Source of the DNA: a virus
IMG/VR virus record: IMGVR_UViG_3300009183_000252
Span: 1-31,148 of that record
Strand: one strand, 5' to 3'
Length of the DNA stretch: 31,148 bases
This document shows positions 1-8,257 of this stretch, one piece after another. The position numbers were made by a program, and so were the translations under genes. The notes beneath the pieces are model-generated. The model was not told where the DNA came from, made no database searches, and worked only from the letters and a program-made list of their open reading frames with translations. The first letter of the stretch is position 1, and each line of letters starts with the position of its first letter.

Positions 1-415
1 CTTCGCCACCGTTCCTTTGGTCACCTTTTTTATCGGCAGCCGTATTGCCTTCTACAGTAGTTACAGTTCCATCTAAATTATCTTTTACAACAACTCCAAC
101 ATGTGAGATTCTATCTACTCCATCACCAGGAAAGTCGAAGAAAACAATATCGCCTGCTTGAGGTTTAGACTCTTCACCTTCGAACCAAGTTTTGTTTTTC
201 TTAAAAGCCTCGGCTCCAGCAAGGGTGCTTACACAATTAGGAATTTTAACTCCCGCTTGGTCAGCGCACCACATAACAAATGAACCGCACCATGGTTTGA
301 AATTGGCTTTCGCAAATTTGCCGTATTTAGTTTCATTATCTTTAGGACCTTCAATAGTTCCTACTTCGGCTTGGGCAACTTCTACTAATTTCGCTGCCGT
401 TCCTAAATCTGCCAT
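1..415 (-). CDS. CHAP-domain endolysin, C-terminus cut by window edge
   Basis: This is the N-terminal 138 residues of a cell-wall hydrolase; the rest lies beyond position 1. It shows the CHAP (NlpC/P60-like) cysteine peptidase/amidase pattern: a catalytic Cys43 in PWCGSFVMWC, His105 in RISHVGVV, and an acidic/polar pair in VEGNT (Glu122, Asn124). AGDIVFFDF at 87-95 is the usual strand before the His. CHAP enzymes cut peptide cross-links or the sugar-peptide amide bond of peptidoglycan, so the likely role is host lysis. The ATG at 415 overlaps the upstream stop as TAATG. Holin-like genes just upstream support the lysis role. A tail-associated lysin is possible but less likely so far from the tail genes. 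Confidence 0.88.
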   Translation of the reverse strand, partial: MADLGTAAKLVEVAQAEVGTIEGPKDNETKYGKFAKANFKPWCGSFVMWCADQAGVKIPNCVSTLAGAEAFKKNKTWFEGEESKPQAGDIVFFDFPGDGVDRISHVGVVVKDNLDGTVTTVEGNTAADKKGDQRNGGE

Positions 416-555
416 TACTTACTCCTCTTAGTTTTCTCACGCGGATACTTTTCAATTCTTTCTCGAATCTTACCATCTTTGCCTACGCGAACTATCCAAC
501 CATCTTTAATTTGCATAGGGTTAAAAGGGAAACATCTTTTGTAAGCAGCGGTCAT
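415..555 (-). CDS. small basic protein of the lysis cassette (46 aa)
   Basis: This short reading frame is linked by one-base TAATG overlaps to the genes on both sides (stop 417-415, start 555-553), which argues that it is translated. The product begins MTAAYKRCFPFNP and ends with a strongly basic stretch rich in Lys and Arg. The middle, IKDGWIVRVGKDGKI, looks like a beta hairpin. I recognise no family and see no membrane segment. Being wedged between a holin-like gene and the endolysin, it might help lysis, but that is inferred from position only. Confidence 0.6.
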   Translation of the reverse strand: MTAAYKRCFPFNPMQIKDGWIVRVGKDGKIRERIEKYPREKTKRSK

Positions 556-851
556 TATTTGCCTTTACGGGCTGCGGTCTTTCCATCTACATCGGCAAAG
601 GCTTCGTTAATTTCAGCACTTGATAATTTACCATCTACTAAGTAAGAACGAGATAGTTGTTCGACTACTGTAACAACCCCTAAAGTTCCTGCCAAGATAA
701 CGGCTTTAATCGTATCTATGCCAATGATGGCTCCAGCGCCAATTACTGATAATCCACTAGCCAAAAATACTGCGAAAATTCGCTTAACTATGCTAACAAT
801 TTTCTCCATAAAAGTAGTACCTTCCAATTTATTCTTCCCAGTAGATACCAT
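555..851 (-). CDS. putative holin or small membrane protein with two helices
   Basis: The 98-residue product has a polar N-terminus, two hydrophobic segments (about residues 25-43, FAVFLASGLSVIGAGAII, and 46-63, ending LAGTLGVVTVV) and a charged, Lys-rich C-terminus. This is the usual layout of class II holins and of small membrane proteins beside actinophage endolysins. AAGGAG lies nine bases before the ATG at 851, so I keep this start; a second ATG at 809 would give a shorter dual-start form of the kind holins sometimes use. It is followed by the 46-aa gene and the CHAP endolysin with one-base overlaps. Another holin candidate lies at 1491-1778, so which one sets lysis timing is open. Confidence 0.6.
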   Translation of the reverse strand: MVSTGKNKLEGTTFMEKIVSIVKRIFAVFLASGLSVIGAGAIIGIDTIKAVILAGTLGVVTVVEQLSRSYLVDGKLSSAEINEAFADVDGKTAARKGK

Positions 852-852
852 T

Positions 853-1410
853 TTACTTTCTCCTTACGGCTTTTTTAGGTTGGGGCTGAGTGTAGTAGAT
901 AAACGGCGCACTTGTATAGGCGTCATTCCTCGCTGATATTTCTAACGCTTCTGAGAGGCTGGCTCCTGCTTCTAAAGCCCCGATAGCGTAACTACTTCCT
1001 GAACCTACTCCAAAGAATCCCGTATCAGTTAAACTAACGCTCATATCGTCGGCTATTTCGAATACCTGCCCACCGATAGCAATTAAGAAGCAAAACTTGG
1101 CTTCATCATCATCTGTATCCCATTTATATTCGTTCTCCTTGAAAACTGCTTTCAAAGAAGGAACTACTTTAGCAATCATAAAATGATAAAGGTCTTGCCA
1201 CTCGTTACCTGTGGGTCTAGGAGGGTTCCAAATATGTTGCGCAATATCGCAAGGGGCACATTCGCCGCTTCCAGCAATAATAAAAGGGCCGCGCTCGCTT
1301 ATCTTTATCATTTCTTTATGCTTTTGAACTCGACCATTACCTGCAGTTACTTGGCTATCAGCCCCGAACAGAACTTTATCTTTTTGCTGGATAGCGATAA
1401 TGGTCGTCAT
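853..1410 (-). CDS. proteasome beta / HslV-like Ntn-hydrolase (threonine protease)
   Basis: The 185-residue product starts MTTIIAIQQKDKVLFGADSQ, closely following HslV and 20S beta subunits, where Met removal exposes the catalytic Thr1. Counting from that Thr, Asp falls exactly at position 17 (GAD), and Lys31 is a candidate for the family's Lys33. GSGSSYAIGALEAG at 136-149 matches the GSGG-Y-A signature, and IIAGSG at 44-49 matches the IAG-G strand. The ATG at 1410 is preferred over an in-frame TTG at 1431 because it places Thr at position 2. These enzymes form compartmental rings and need an unfoldase partner; none is encoded here. The gene sits between two holin candidates, directly after a terminator. 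Its target (host regulator, lysis protein or capsid component) cannot be read from sequence. Confidence 0.8.
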   Translation of the reverse strand: MTTIIAIQQKDKVLFGADSQVTAGNGRVQKHKEMIKISERGPFIIAGSGECAPCDIAQHIWNPPRPTGNEWQDLYHFMIAKVVPSLKAVFKENEYKWDTDDDEAKFCFLIAIGGQVFEIADDMSVSLTDTGFFGVGSGSSYAIGALEAGASLSEALEISARNDAYTSAPFIYYTQPQPKKAVRRK

Positions 1411-1433
1411 GGGGATAAGGGTACAAGCCAATT

Positions 1434-1477
1434 AAATAAAAAACGGCTAAGCAGTGAATCCCCTCACCGCCTAGCCG
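1434..1477 (-). terminator. intrinsic terminator upstream of the Ntn-hydrolase gene
   Basis: Read on the minus strand, a 13-bp stem (CGGCTAGGCGGTG pairing with CACTGCTTAGCCG, all positions pairing if three G-U pairs are allowed) encloses an eight-base loop and is followed at once by TTTTTT and ATTTAAT. This is a textbook rho-independent terminator. It lies between the 1491-1778 holin gene and the protease gene, whose ATG starts only 24 bases beyond it. The downstream lysis genes must therefore rely on read-through, antitermination or a promoter overlapping the hairpin. Confidence 0.85.
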
Positions 1478-1490
1478 AACTAATTATATG

Positions 1491-1778
1491 CTACTTGACT
1501 GCCTTTTTACTTGGTCTTGACTTAGCATTTATCTTCTTACCGACCTCTTTAGCAACAGATTCTGCTACTTTACCAAAGGCTGGGTCTTTACTATTAAAAA
1601 ATCTCATTGCAACTGGAACGATAGCCACCCATACAGAGTTTGCTACTGCCCACCAATCGCCTGAAGCAAAATCTACAGGGGACTTACCTGTAAGCGCTCC
1701 AATGGCTGCTACACCTGCTATAACGGCTCCTAATAAGTGTCTACCGTAACTATCTAGCATTGCTTTATTCAACTTCAT
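1491..1778 (-). CDS. holin (two transmembrane segments)
   Basis: The 95-residue product has two hydrophobic helices (about 14-30, LLGAVIAGVAAIGALTG, and 44-60, VANSVWVAIVPVAMRFF) joined by a short acidic loop. FFNSKDPAFGK and a basic tail follow. The N-P/K-DPAFG segment after the second helix is typical of holin-like proteins of actinobacterial and marine phages. The start overlaps the preceding gene's stop as ATGA, and GGGAG precedes it. A strong terminator follows directly. Holins pore the inner membrane to release the endolysin; the role here rests on topology, motif and position. Confidence 0.72.
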   Translation of the reverse strand: MKLNKAMLDSYGRHLLGAVIAGVAAIGALTGKSPVDFASGDWWAVANSVWVAIVPVAMRFFNSKDPAFGKVAESVAKEVGKKINAKSRPSKKAVK

Positions 1779-2077
1779 TTTGACTCCCTAATTGCCAATT
1801 GTTTAACCATGTCGTAAATATCATCTATTCGACTTACGACTCCCGCTTGGCGTTCCTCTAATCTTATCACTTTGTCTGCCAAACTACTGCCCCCATTGGG
1901 AGATAATTGGCTCAACTGGGCTTCCATAGGCTTAAGTCTTTCGTCTAGCATTTCTAAGATATCTCTAGTGATATTTTTTTTCATAGGTCTCCAAATAAAT
2001 TTACTTGCGATAGTTAGAATTGCCAATAGAGAGGCGGTTGTAGCCGCGACAATTTCAGCGTATTGGTAAGTAGACAT
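1775..2077 (-). CDS. small membrane-anchored coiled-coil protein
   Basis: The 100-residue product has one N-terminal membrane helix (about residues 8-28, ending LLAILTIASKFIW) followed by a basic stop-transfer segment (RPMKKNITR) and a long charged helical region with a heptad-like pattern (IRLEERQAGVVSRIDDIYDMV). Many actinophages carry such a bitopic coiled-coil protein between tail and lysis genes, annotated only as a membrane protein, and sometimes proposed as a spanin-like or lysis helper. It is translationally coupled to the holin by a four-base ATGA overlap. I see no enzymatic motif. Confidence 0.65.
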   Translation of the reverse strand: MSTYQYAEIVAATTASLLAILTIASKFIWRPMKKNITRDILEMLDERLKPMEAQLSQLSPNGGSSLADKVIRLEERQAGVVSRIDDIYDMVKQLAIRESK

Positions 2078-2131
2078 GACTTAAAGGATACCAATATGCC
2101 ACCGCTATATGAAGACACAATAACTTATGTC

Positions 2132-2371
2132 CTAGGCTAATTTTCCTAAAACAAATATATCGCCCGCGTTAATTAAGCAAAAAACTTTATCTGAGGCGGT
2201 TGGTGTGTAACTTGATAGATAACGAATACCAGTTAAATTAGTAGTATCTCCGCTGAGGCGAATAGTTAAAGAGGCTGGCGGTCCTGCTACAACAGTCTGA
2301 ACTACGGCTTGGTGGATAGCGATACGAGAGTTTTGTTCAACTAGTCCTTTAATAATGGTAGAAAATTCCAT
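2132..2371 (-). CDS. small OB-fold-like tail-tip protein
   Basis: The 79-residue product is nearly all predicted beta strand, with the pattern VVAGPPASLTIRLSGDTTNL, IRYLSSYTPTASDKVFCL, and a closing GDIFVLGKLA. This is the pattern of the small proteins found just after the tail-hub gene in many actinophages and marine phages, in which an OB-like barrel ends GD-x-x-V-LGK. It likely belongs to the tail tip or a fibre attachment. It follows the 2377-3513 tail gene with a five-base gap. The functional assignment comes from position and pattern only. Confidence 0.6.
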   Translation of the reverse strand: MEFSTIIKGLVEQNSRIAIHQAVVQTVVAGPPASLTIRLSGDTTNLTGIRYLSSYTPTASDKVFCLINAGDIFVLGKLA

Positions 2372-2376
2372 AACGT

Positions 2377-3513
2377 TTAACCTATACTCTCATCGGCGTC
2401 AACTAATCTTACAGTTCGGGCTGAGGCAGACATAACATCTTGGGGCGATAAAGGAATAGTTAAAGTATCTAAAATAACGACTCTATCTACTTTGGCGCCA
2501 ATAGATTTTACATAAACAATATCCTGCACATCTAAAGCGGGATTGACTAAACCTTCCCAATTGATAGTTTCTTGGGCTCCAATATAAGTGTTTAGTAATA
2601 AAGTCGCGGCGGTAATGGCTGCTGCTGAAGTGCTTAAAAGGTTAGTACTAATAAAGGTAGGAACTTGGCCGAATTTTCCGTAGCGGTAAGTTGGACTTCC
2701 AGAATCTTCGTCCCATACCTCAACTCTAATCGGAGTTGAAACGTTACTTCCTTCTACATAATAAATAACGCCGTTGTAAGTTTCTTTAGTACTTATAGAC
2801 CTGTTAAGGCTAGTAACTGTAGTTCCTTCGCCTTCTACGAAAGTAGCAATAGGGCTCGTTCCATCTAAAGTAGGAAACTGCTTCATCGTTACTACGCCTG
2901 TAGCGTCAAAAAATAAATCAAAGCCAACTAACTCACATATCTCAACAGCGTCTTTCCAAGGGTCGTTATCATTTTCGGCACCTAGAATAACTTGGTTGAT
3001 AGTAACGTTAGTTGTGGGGAAAGAAGTAACTACCTCGGGGTATCTATTCGCTAACAAAGCCGTAATAGAACTTTCTAAAGTTCCTGTTACTAACTGGTAT
3101 GGTGAAGTCCATTTATTCCGGCTTATGACAAGCGACCTATCTTCACCACTTACTTCTATAGATACTCCGTCATTAGTATCTGAAATACTAACGTCAGTAA
3201 TAACAAATACACCTAGAGGAACATACTCATCAGTTCCGCTCGCGAACCTGACACCTCTATAAAGCCTAATTTCATTTCCGAAGGGGTTAAGTAAGTCGAA
3301 TTGGTTATCAGGAACTAAATTGTTATTCGTCCTATCAGTTATTAAATTTACTTTGCAGGACCTTCTAATTGCATTAGATGTAGATATTTCGACTGTTCCT
3401 GATTCAATATCTATTTCGGCTAATTTTTGGTCTACCGACCATATTTCCGCTTTACTGACTACTGTATGATTAGTCGATATGGCCGTTCTAAAGTCAGCAC
3501 TAGTAGGAAACAT
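2377..3513 (-). CDS. minor tail protein, DUF5047-like tail hub
   Basis: The 378-residue product begins MFPTSADFRTAISTNHTVVSKAEIW, matching the start of DUF5047-type minor tail proteins of actinophages (residues that read S-x-x-F-x-x-A-I-x-x-S-H). It contains the hub-like stretch LGVFVITDVSISDTNDGVSI (about 100-119), and further on a WKDAVEICELVGFDLFFD segment of the kind seen in gp27-like baseplate hub domains. It is likely part of the tail tip that connects the tube to host-recognition proteins. It is coupled to the preceding gene by TAATG at 3513. Confidence 0.7.
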   Translation of the reverse strand: MFPTSADFRTAISTNHTVVSKAEIWSVDQKLAEIDIESGTVEISTSNAIRRSCKVNLITDRTNNNLVPDNQFDLLNPFGNEIRLYRGVRFASGTDEYVPLGVFVITDVSISDTNDGVSIEVSGEDRSLVISRNKWTSPYQLVTGTLESSITALLANRYPEVVTSFPTTNVTINQVILGAENDNDPWKDAVEICELVGFDLFFDATGVVTMKQFPTLDGTSPIATFVEGEGTTVTSLNRSISTKETYNGVIYYVEGSNVSTPIRVEVWDEDSGSPTYRYGKFGQVPTFISTNLLSTSAAAITAATLLLNTYIGAQETINWEGLVNPALDVQDIVYVKSIGAKVDRVVILDTLTIPLSPQDVMSASARTVRLVDADESIG

Positions 3514-5039
3514 TAGCCATCAACCTCAACATAGGCTAATTCTATGTCGCGGTAGATAACTCCGTTTTGGAAAGATTCAGCCGCCCATGTTCTACCAACC
3601 ACGCGAATAAACTTTTGGTTAAGTTGTGGGTCTTGAACTAATAAAGTTCCTTGGTGCTCAATAATTGGATAGAAGTCGTCCCACTCAGTTTCAGATAAAG
3701 TTTTAATTTGATAGATACCATCTTCACCTTGAATAGGGCCATCAACTACAATAGGGCGACTTTCTCCCAATGGGCGAAATACTGTATTTGGTTCTTCAAC
3801 ATTAGTATCTAATTGTGCTAAGACCCTTACGCTACCGATATTTATAGAGGGCTTACTGATAGCCTTAAACCACCAAGTTTCATCGCTCACTACATACACT
3901 TGAACTACAGCACTATAAGCGGAAGGAATTTCAACTCCCCCTGAAGTAGTCGCTATAGACCTAGTTCGGTAATAAGCGCTTGCGTCTCTTGGGGCTTCAT
4001 AATCAATTACTGAAGCAATAAAACTTCCGCTAGGAGTTAGTTCATCTCCATCTCTTACTAGGGTATAAGTTGTTCCTGAATCGTCTGACCTATAAATTTC
4101 AAATACTTGGCTCGCGAATCCTCCTGATACGGCTACACCTGTTGCAGTCAAAGTCGTGTAGTTATCGTCGTTACTATAAACAGCAGATAAAGAAGGACCT
4201 GTTGGCAAAGTGTTATTTATTACAAATCCGCTGTAAGCCCAATCTGAATAAAAAGGCGAGTTATTAACTGTCTTTCCAACTTTCATATACGCCCTATATG
4301 TAGCGTTAGCAAGTAAAGCGCCAACTACGTCATTAGTATCGGCAGAACCAATTACGCCTGAATCATAAGTCGAAGTAGATGTTTCAGGGTCAAATCCACC
4401 CGCACCATACTGGGCAGCAGTAAAAACTTTTATCTGGTAGTAACTCTGGGTATCTCCATCTGTATCTGTAAAAGTCCATGAAACATCAGGGCTAGCAGTG
4501 TTTGTAATAGTTCCGTTAGGGGTAGTAACTGATACTGTCGGTTCGCTAACAATATCTACATCTACATAAAGTTCGTAAAGGTTTGATATATCTGTTGAGT
4601 CTTGATACTCAGTAACTTTAACCCTAAGATTATTTATATCAGTTTGAGTCCATGCTAATCCATTAGGGGCAGCGACTTGGTATGCTCCAGTTAAGGTAGT
4701 AATACTTGAGTAAGTTCCACGAAGTTGTAACGGAGAATGGTAGTAGTTTTCATTATCAATACGAGAACCTAAATAAACGTTTAACTTGCCTGTTGCAGAG
4801 GCTCCAGTTTTAATTCTTGCTCTGACTCGTACTCTTTTAACTTTTTGACTTGCCGTTAAGGTAGTTGTGCCAAAGTCATAAAGAATAGAAGCGATGCCTG
4901 AAACTGATGTCTTTTTAGAAATGTAAGTAGTATCGCTTGCGTCATTTACGGCAGCATGAAAAGAAGCAGCGCCTCCTGTATTATCAAAATTACCTGAACC
5001 TGTTACTGTGGCGTTAGCCAATACTGTTGTAACTGCCAT
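3513..5039 (-). CDS. minor tail protein with fibronectin-III-like repeats
   Basis: The 508-residue product begins with a beta-rich domain that includes RVRARIKTGASATGKLNVYL. It then has at least two FN3-like units: one opens SVTTPNGTITNTASPDVSWT and carries QSYYQIKVF, and a second contains ASQVFEIYRSDDSGTTYTLV and YYRTRS. A C-terminal domain (from about WWFKAISKP) resembles the end of distal-tail or minor tail proteins. FN3 repeats are common in tail-tip proteins that touch carbohydrate. It lies directly after the tape measure gene, where distal tail proteins sit, and joins both neighbours by one-base TAATG overlaps. Confidence 0.75.
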   Translation of the reverse strand: MAVTTVLANATVTGSGNFDNTGGAASFHAAVNDASDTTYISKKTSVSGIASILYDFGTTTLTASQKVKRVRVRARIKTGASATGKLNVYLGSRIDNENYYHSPLQLRGTYSSITTLTGAYQVAAPNGLAWTQTDINNLRVKVTEYQDSTDISNLYELYVDVDIVSEPTVSVTTPNGTITNTASPDVSWTFTDTDGDTQSYYQIKVFTAAQYGAGGFDPETSTSTYDSGVIGSADTNDVVGALLANATYRAYMKVGKTVNNSPFYSDWAYSGFVINNTLPTGPSLSAVYSNDDNYTTLTATGVAVSGGFASQVFEIYRSDDSGTTYTLVRDGDELTPSGSFIASVIDYEAPRDASAYYRTRSIATTSGGVEIPSAYSAVVQVYVVSDETWWFKAISKPSINIGSVRVLAQLDTNVEEPNTVFRPLGESRPIVVDGPIQGEDGIYQIKTLSETEWDDFYPIIEHQGTLLVQDPQLNQKFIRVVGRTWAAESFQNGVIYRDIELAYVEVDG

Positions 5040-8000
5040 TACTTTCCTCTTCTTTGAGCAAGGGCTTTAGCAACTGCACTCGCAACTGTATTAGAAGTAA
5101 CTGTCGGCGTAACTTTTTGAGTATTGATATTTACACTCACATTAGGGTTACCAGCGCCATAAGTAAAGTTAGACTTACTAGAACTAGGTGTAGGGATACC
5201 TGAGTAGCCACCACTTGTAGTAGTTTTTTTAACAGGCGGAACGACTTTCGTACTGCCACTACTGCCACCGCCCACAGCGCCACTTATGCCTCCAATAGAA
5301 GCGAAAGCAGCAGCAATAACAGCAACCATTTGTTCGGCAATACTCTGAGCAGTCCCTACTAAACTTGCTCTTTGGGCTTCTAAAGCGTTCATCATGTTTA
5401 AGGCTAAATCTGTTCCTAAATTAGTTCCCTCATTTCTTAATGGGGCGAGCATTGAAACGATAGAGTCTTTAATGAAAGTCATTTGTAGATTTATGTTTTC
5501 AACTTCCGCTTGCGCGCCTGCTACGAAGGCTTGAGCCATACTTACTGCGTTGCCATAAAAGACAGTCGCCATGTCTGTTCCAAAGGTCGTTGAGGCTGAG
5601 TTAATTTGGTCGTATAAAGAGTTAATTGAACTTATTTGTTCTTGACTTGCTGTAGTTAAAGTCTGAGCAGTTAAGGAAGCAGTTTCAGGACCAGCCTCTA
5701 GTAATTGACGGACATACTCTTGGTTCAGTCCTGAGGCTAGAAGTTTCTTTATATTGCTAGAGAAAGAGGTAATCATTGCTAAGCGGTCTTGTAACTGCTT
5801 AGTAATTGATTCTAGCCCACCTGATGAGGCTTTAATTTGAGAGATAACATAACCAGTGGCGGTCTTGGCTACATTGTAAACGGCTGCGCTATCGGCTTTC
5901 GATAAATCAACCAAGGCAGTTGCGTACTTCTTTAAGTTACCTGTTACAGTTTTATTAAAGTCTGCTTGGTCGGTTAAAACGCTTTCTAAATTCTTTTGGG
6001 CTTCTTCTAATACTTTAACAGCCTTTTCTCTACGCTTTGCGAGCGCGATAAGTTGTTTAGTTTGTAACTCTAAGAAGTTAAGCATCTTTTGTCCAGAAGC
6101 AGGGTCAATACCAGCGTATCGTTTATTTATTGCCGCAGTTAATTGGTCATACATACCAATAATTGAACTAACATCAGCCTCAGCGCTTGAAAGGGCTTTA
6201 GTTAAAGCACTTGCTTCACCGAAAGGCATACGAAGGATATCGGCTAATTCAGCAGCGCCATCGGCTCTACTCTTTAGTACATCTTCGTAATTGCGCTGAG
6301 CGTCTTCTAGTTTTTTAGTTACTTCTTCTAACGCCTTAGCATTGGCTTCCGCTTGAGGTATAAACGCTCTAAGAGCCTCATTTAATTTATCGTAGCCTGC
6401 TTTCATCTTAGCCGCGGCTTTACCTGAAAGTTCTTTGCCCATAAAGTCAAATACTTTTTTAACTTGTTCTGTGCTTTGAAGGATAGTATCTCTAGCCTTC
6501 TCTGCTCCGCCTTCGAATCCTTTACGGAAATCATTATTTATGTAATCGTTATAGCCTTGCATAATATCGGCTAAAGAATCGTTAATGCCTTTCTTAATTT
6601 TAGCCTTTTTATCATTGCCGCCAAAAATCCTATCTGAAGACCCTAATAGTCCTAGGTCGGGCATTGTTACGCCATCTACGCTACCAGTAACTCCAATTTT
6701 AACGGGCTTATTTAATTTATCTAAATTGTCGCGATAACTTTCAACTTTTTTAGAGGCATTGTCGAAGAAGCCACCTACATTATTAGTGAAATCTTTTAAT
6801 TTATTGTAAGCATCTTTAGCCTCAGGACTAAAGAAACTCATAGCCTTTAGGAACAATTTAACAGGGCCAGTTATTAAGTTCGCTAACGCTTCTGCGTAAA
6901 TACCTGCAAACTTTATCATTCCGCTAAATACAGTTACTCCAACTTTTCCAATTGAAATCATAGCCTTGCGGAAAGTTTCTGACCTGTTCCATAACAACAT
7001 AAAGCCTGTTACTAACATGGCGGCTGCCGCTACTACTAACCCAATAGGGTTCATACGCATTACTAAATTTAAGCCTTTGAAGGCTTTAACTAAACCGCTT
7101 GTGGCCATAGTTTTAGCAGCCGTCAGGGCTAACATAACTTTTGATACAGCGTTGTATAGTTTTACTTGAAGTATGTAAGCAGCCATACCTATGGCGACTG
7201 TCGCTACGACTCCCGCTAGAACTTGAAATACTTTTATGTTACTTTGTATAAATCTACCGATTACTCCAAGGGCTTTGATTAAACCGATTACTGCTCCAAC
7301 TGCTAATTCGATGGCAGGAACTATTAGTCCTGTAAATATCGGAGCGAATACTGAAGCAACGGCTTTAGAAAAATCAAAAATGTCTTTGACTAAACCTTTT
7401 ATGAAACCTACGAATCTTTCAATAGCCGCCCCATCTTTGAACTTAGCCTGCAATGTTGCAAAGGCTGGAGTTAAAACTGAACTAAGGGCAACAGCCACTT
7501 GGCCTATTATTGGGATTAAAGCCTTACCGAAAGCCTTTTGAGTATCTGTAACACCTTTAGTTAAATCTCTTTGCGCCTTTTGGGCTGGAGTTAAAGCATT
7601 TTGTGCGAAATCTCTATAGGTCGTTCCTAAAACTTTTACGATAGCCGCGGCTCGTTCGTTTTCAGTGCCTGACTTAATCATATTTTTTGTCTCTTTATCT
7701 AGTACGAAGCCAGTTCTAGTCAAAGAAGCGAATTGACCGTTTAATGCTTGAGCAAGACCATTAGTCATTGCCCTAAATTCATCGGCAGAAGCGCTCGCGC
7801 CTTTTTCAGCAACTACATAGTCCAAAATAGCAGGGGTAAGCATTCCAATCGTACTTCCATGTAAATCGAAAGTAGCCAACTGCGATTGGATAACAGTTAT
7901 ATTTTCCGAAGAAATACTAGTTAACTTTTCAAGGGCGGCTGCTTGTTGATTTAATACTTGGACTTGTTCCGCAGTCGCGCCATTTGTGTTGTAGAGCAAA

Positions 8001-8251
8001 CGAGCAAGGCGATTTTGGGCCGCACCTGATTGTTGGGCGGCGCGAACTGAATCAACGCCTAATTTAATAGCGAAAGCACCAGCCGCTGTTGTTGCAGCAG
8101 CAAAGGCTAACTTAAATTTACCGCCTAAAAAAGAAGCAGTTGTATTAGAGGACTTAGTTAAATTCTCAGTAGCCTTTTGAGCCTGCGACATGGCAGTAGT
8201 AAATTGAGAAGTGTCGGCCTTAAGCCTAGCAAGTACATCAACGACTGCCAA
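5039..8251 (-). CDS. tape measure protein
   Basis: At 1070 residues this is the longest gene in the window. It lies directly after the gpG/gpGT genes, as tape measure genes do. The N-terminus (LARLKADTSQFTTAMSQAQK) is the usual start of such proteins. Long helical, Ala- and Lys-rich coiled-coil regions alternate with hydrophobic stretches (for example IGLVVAAAAMLVTGFMLLW) that may insert into the host membrane. The C-terminus is Gly/Ser/Thr-rich. The start is a TTG at 8251 preceded by AGAGGAAG; no better ATG is near. By the rough 0.15 nm per residue rule the tail would be about 160 nm. No lysozyme or peptidase motif is visible. Confidence 0.92.
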   Translation of the reverse strand: MAVVDVLARLKADTSQFTTAMSQAQKATENLTKSSNTTASFLGGKFKLAFAAATTAAGAFAIKLGVDSVRAAQQSGAAQNRLARLLYNTNGATAEQVQVLNQQAAALEKLTSISSENITVIQSQLATFDLHGSTIGMLTPAILDYVVAEKGASASADEFRAMTNGLAQALNGQFASLTRTGFVLDKETKNMIKSGTENERAAAIVKVLGTTYRDFAQNALTPAQKAQRDLTKGVTDTQKAFGKALIPIIGQVAVALSSVLTPAFATLQAKFKDGAAIERFVGFIKGLVKDIFDFSKAVASVFAPIFTGLIVPAIELAVGAVIGLIKALGVIGRFIQSNIKVFQVLAGVVATVAIGMAAYILQVKLYNAVSKVMLALTAAKTMATSGLVKAFKGLNLVMRMNPIGLVVAAAAMLVTGFMLLWNRSETFRKAMISIGKVGVTVFSGMIKFAGIYAEALANLITGPVKLFLKAMSFFSPEAKDAYNKLKDFTNNVGGFFDNASKKVESYRDNLDKLNKPVKIGVTGSVDGVTMPDLGLLGSSDRIFGGNDKKAKIKKGINDSLADIMQGYNDYINNDFRKGFEGGAEKARDTILQSTEQVKKVFDFMGKELSGKAAAKMKAGYDKLNEALRAFIPQAEANAKALEEVTKKLEDAQRNYEDVLKSRADGAAELADILRMPFGEASALTKALSSAEADVSSIIGMYDQLTAAINKRYAGIDPASGQKMLNFLELQTKQLIALAKRREKAVKVLEEAQKNLESVLTDQADFNKTVTGNLKKYATALVDLSKADSAAVYNVAKTATGYVISQIKASSGGLESITKQLQDRLAMITSFSSNIKKLLASGLNQEYVRQLLEAGPETASLTAQTLTTASQEQISSINSLYDQINSASTTFGTDMATVFYGNAVSMAQAFVAGAQAEVENINLQMTFIKDSIVSMLAPLRNEGTNLGTDLALNMMNALEAQRASLVGTAQSIAEQMVAVIAAAFASIGGISGAVGGGSSGSTKVVPPVKKTTTSGGYSGIPTPSSSKSNFTYGAGNPNVSVNINTQKVTPTVTSNTVASAVAKALAQRRGK

Positions 8252-8257
8252 TTAAGT

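Noticed and set aside
853-1431. Longer form of the Ntn hydrolase from the TTG at 1431
   Set aside because: It would bury the catalytic Thr behind eight residues and begins in the terminator tail; the ATG at 1410 gives the family-typical N-terminus.
1183-1749. Long open frame of 188 codons on the plus strand
   Set aside because: It runs opposite to the protease and holin genes and across the terminator, has no ribosome site and no recognisable domain.
4070-4267. Plus-strand open frame of 65 codons
   Set aside because: It lies wholly inside the FN3-containing tail gene on the opposite strand and has no start signal.
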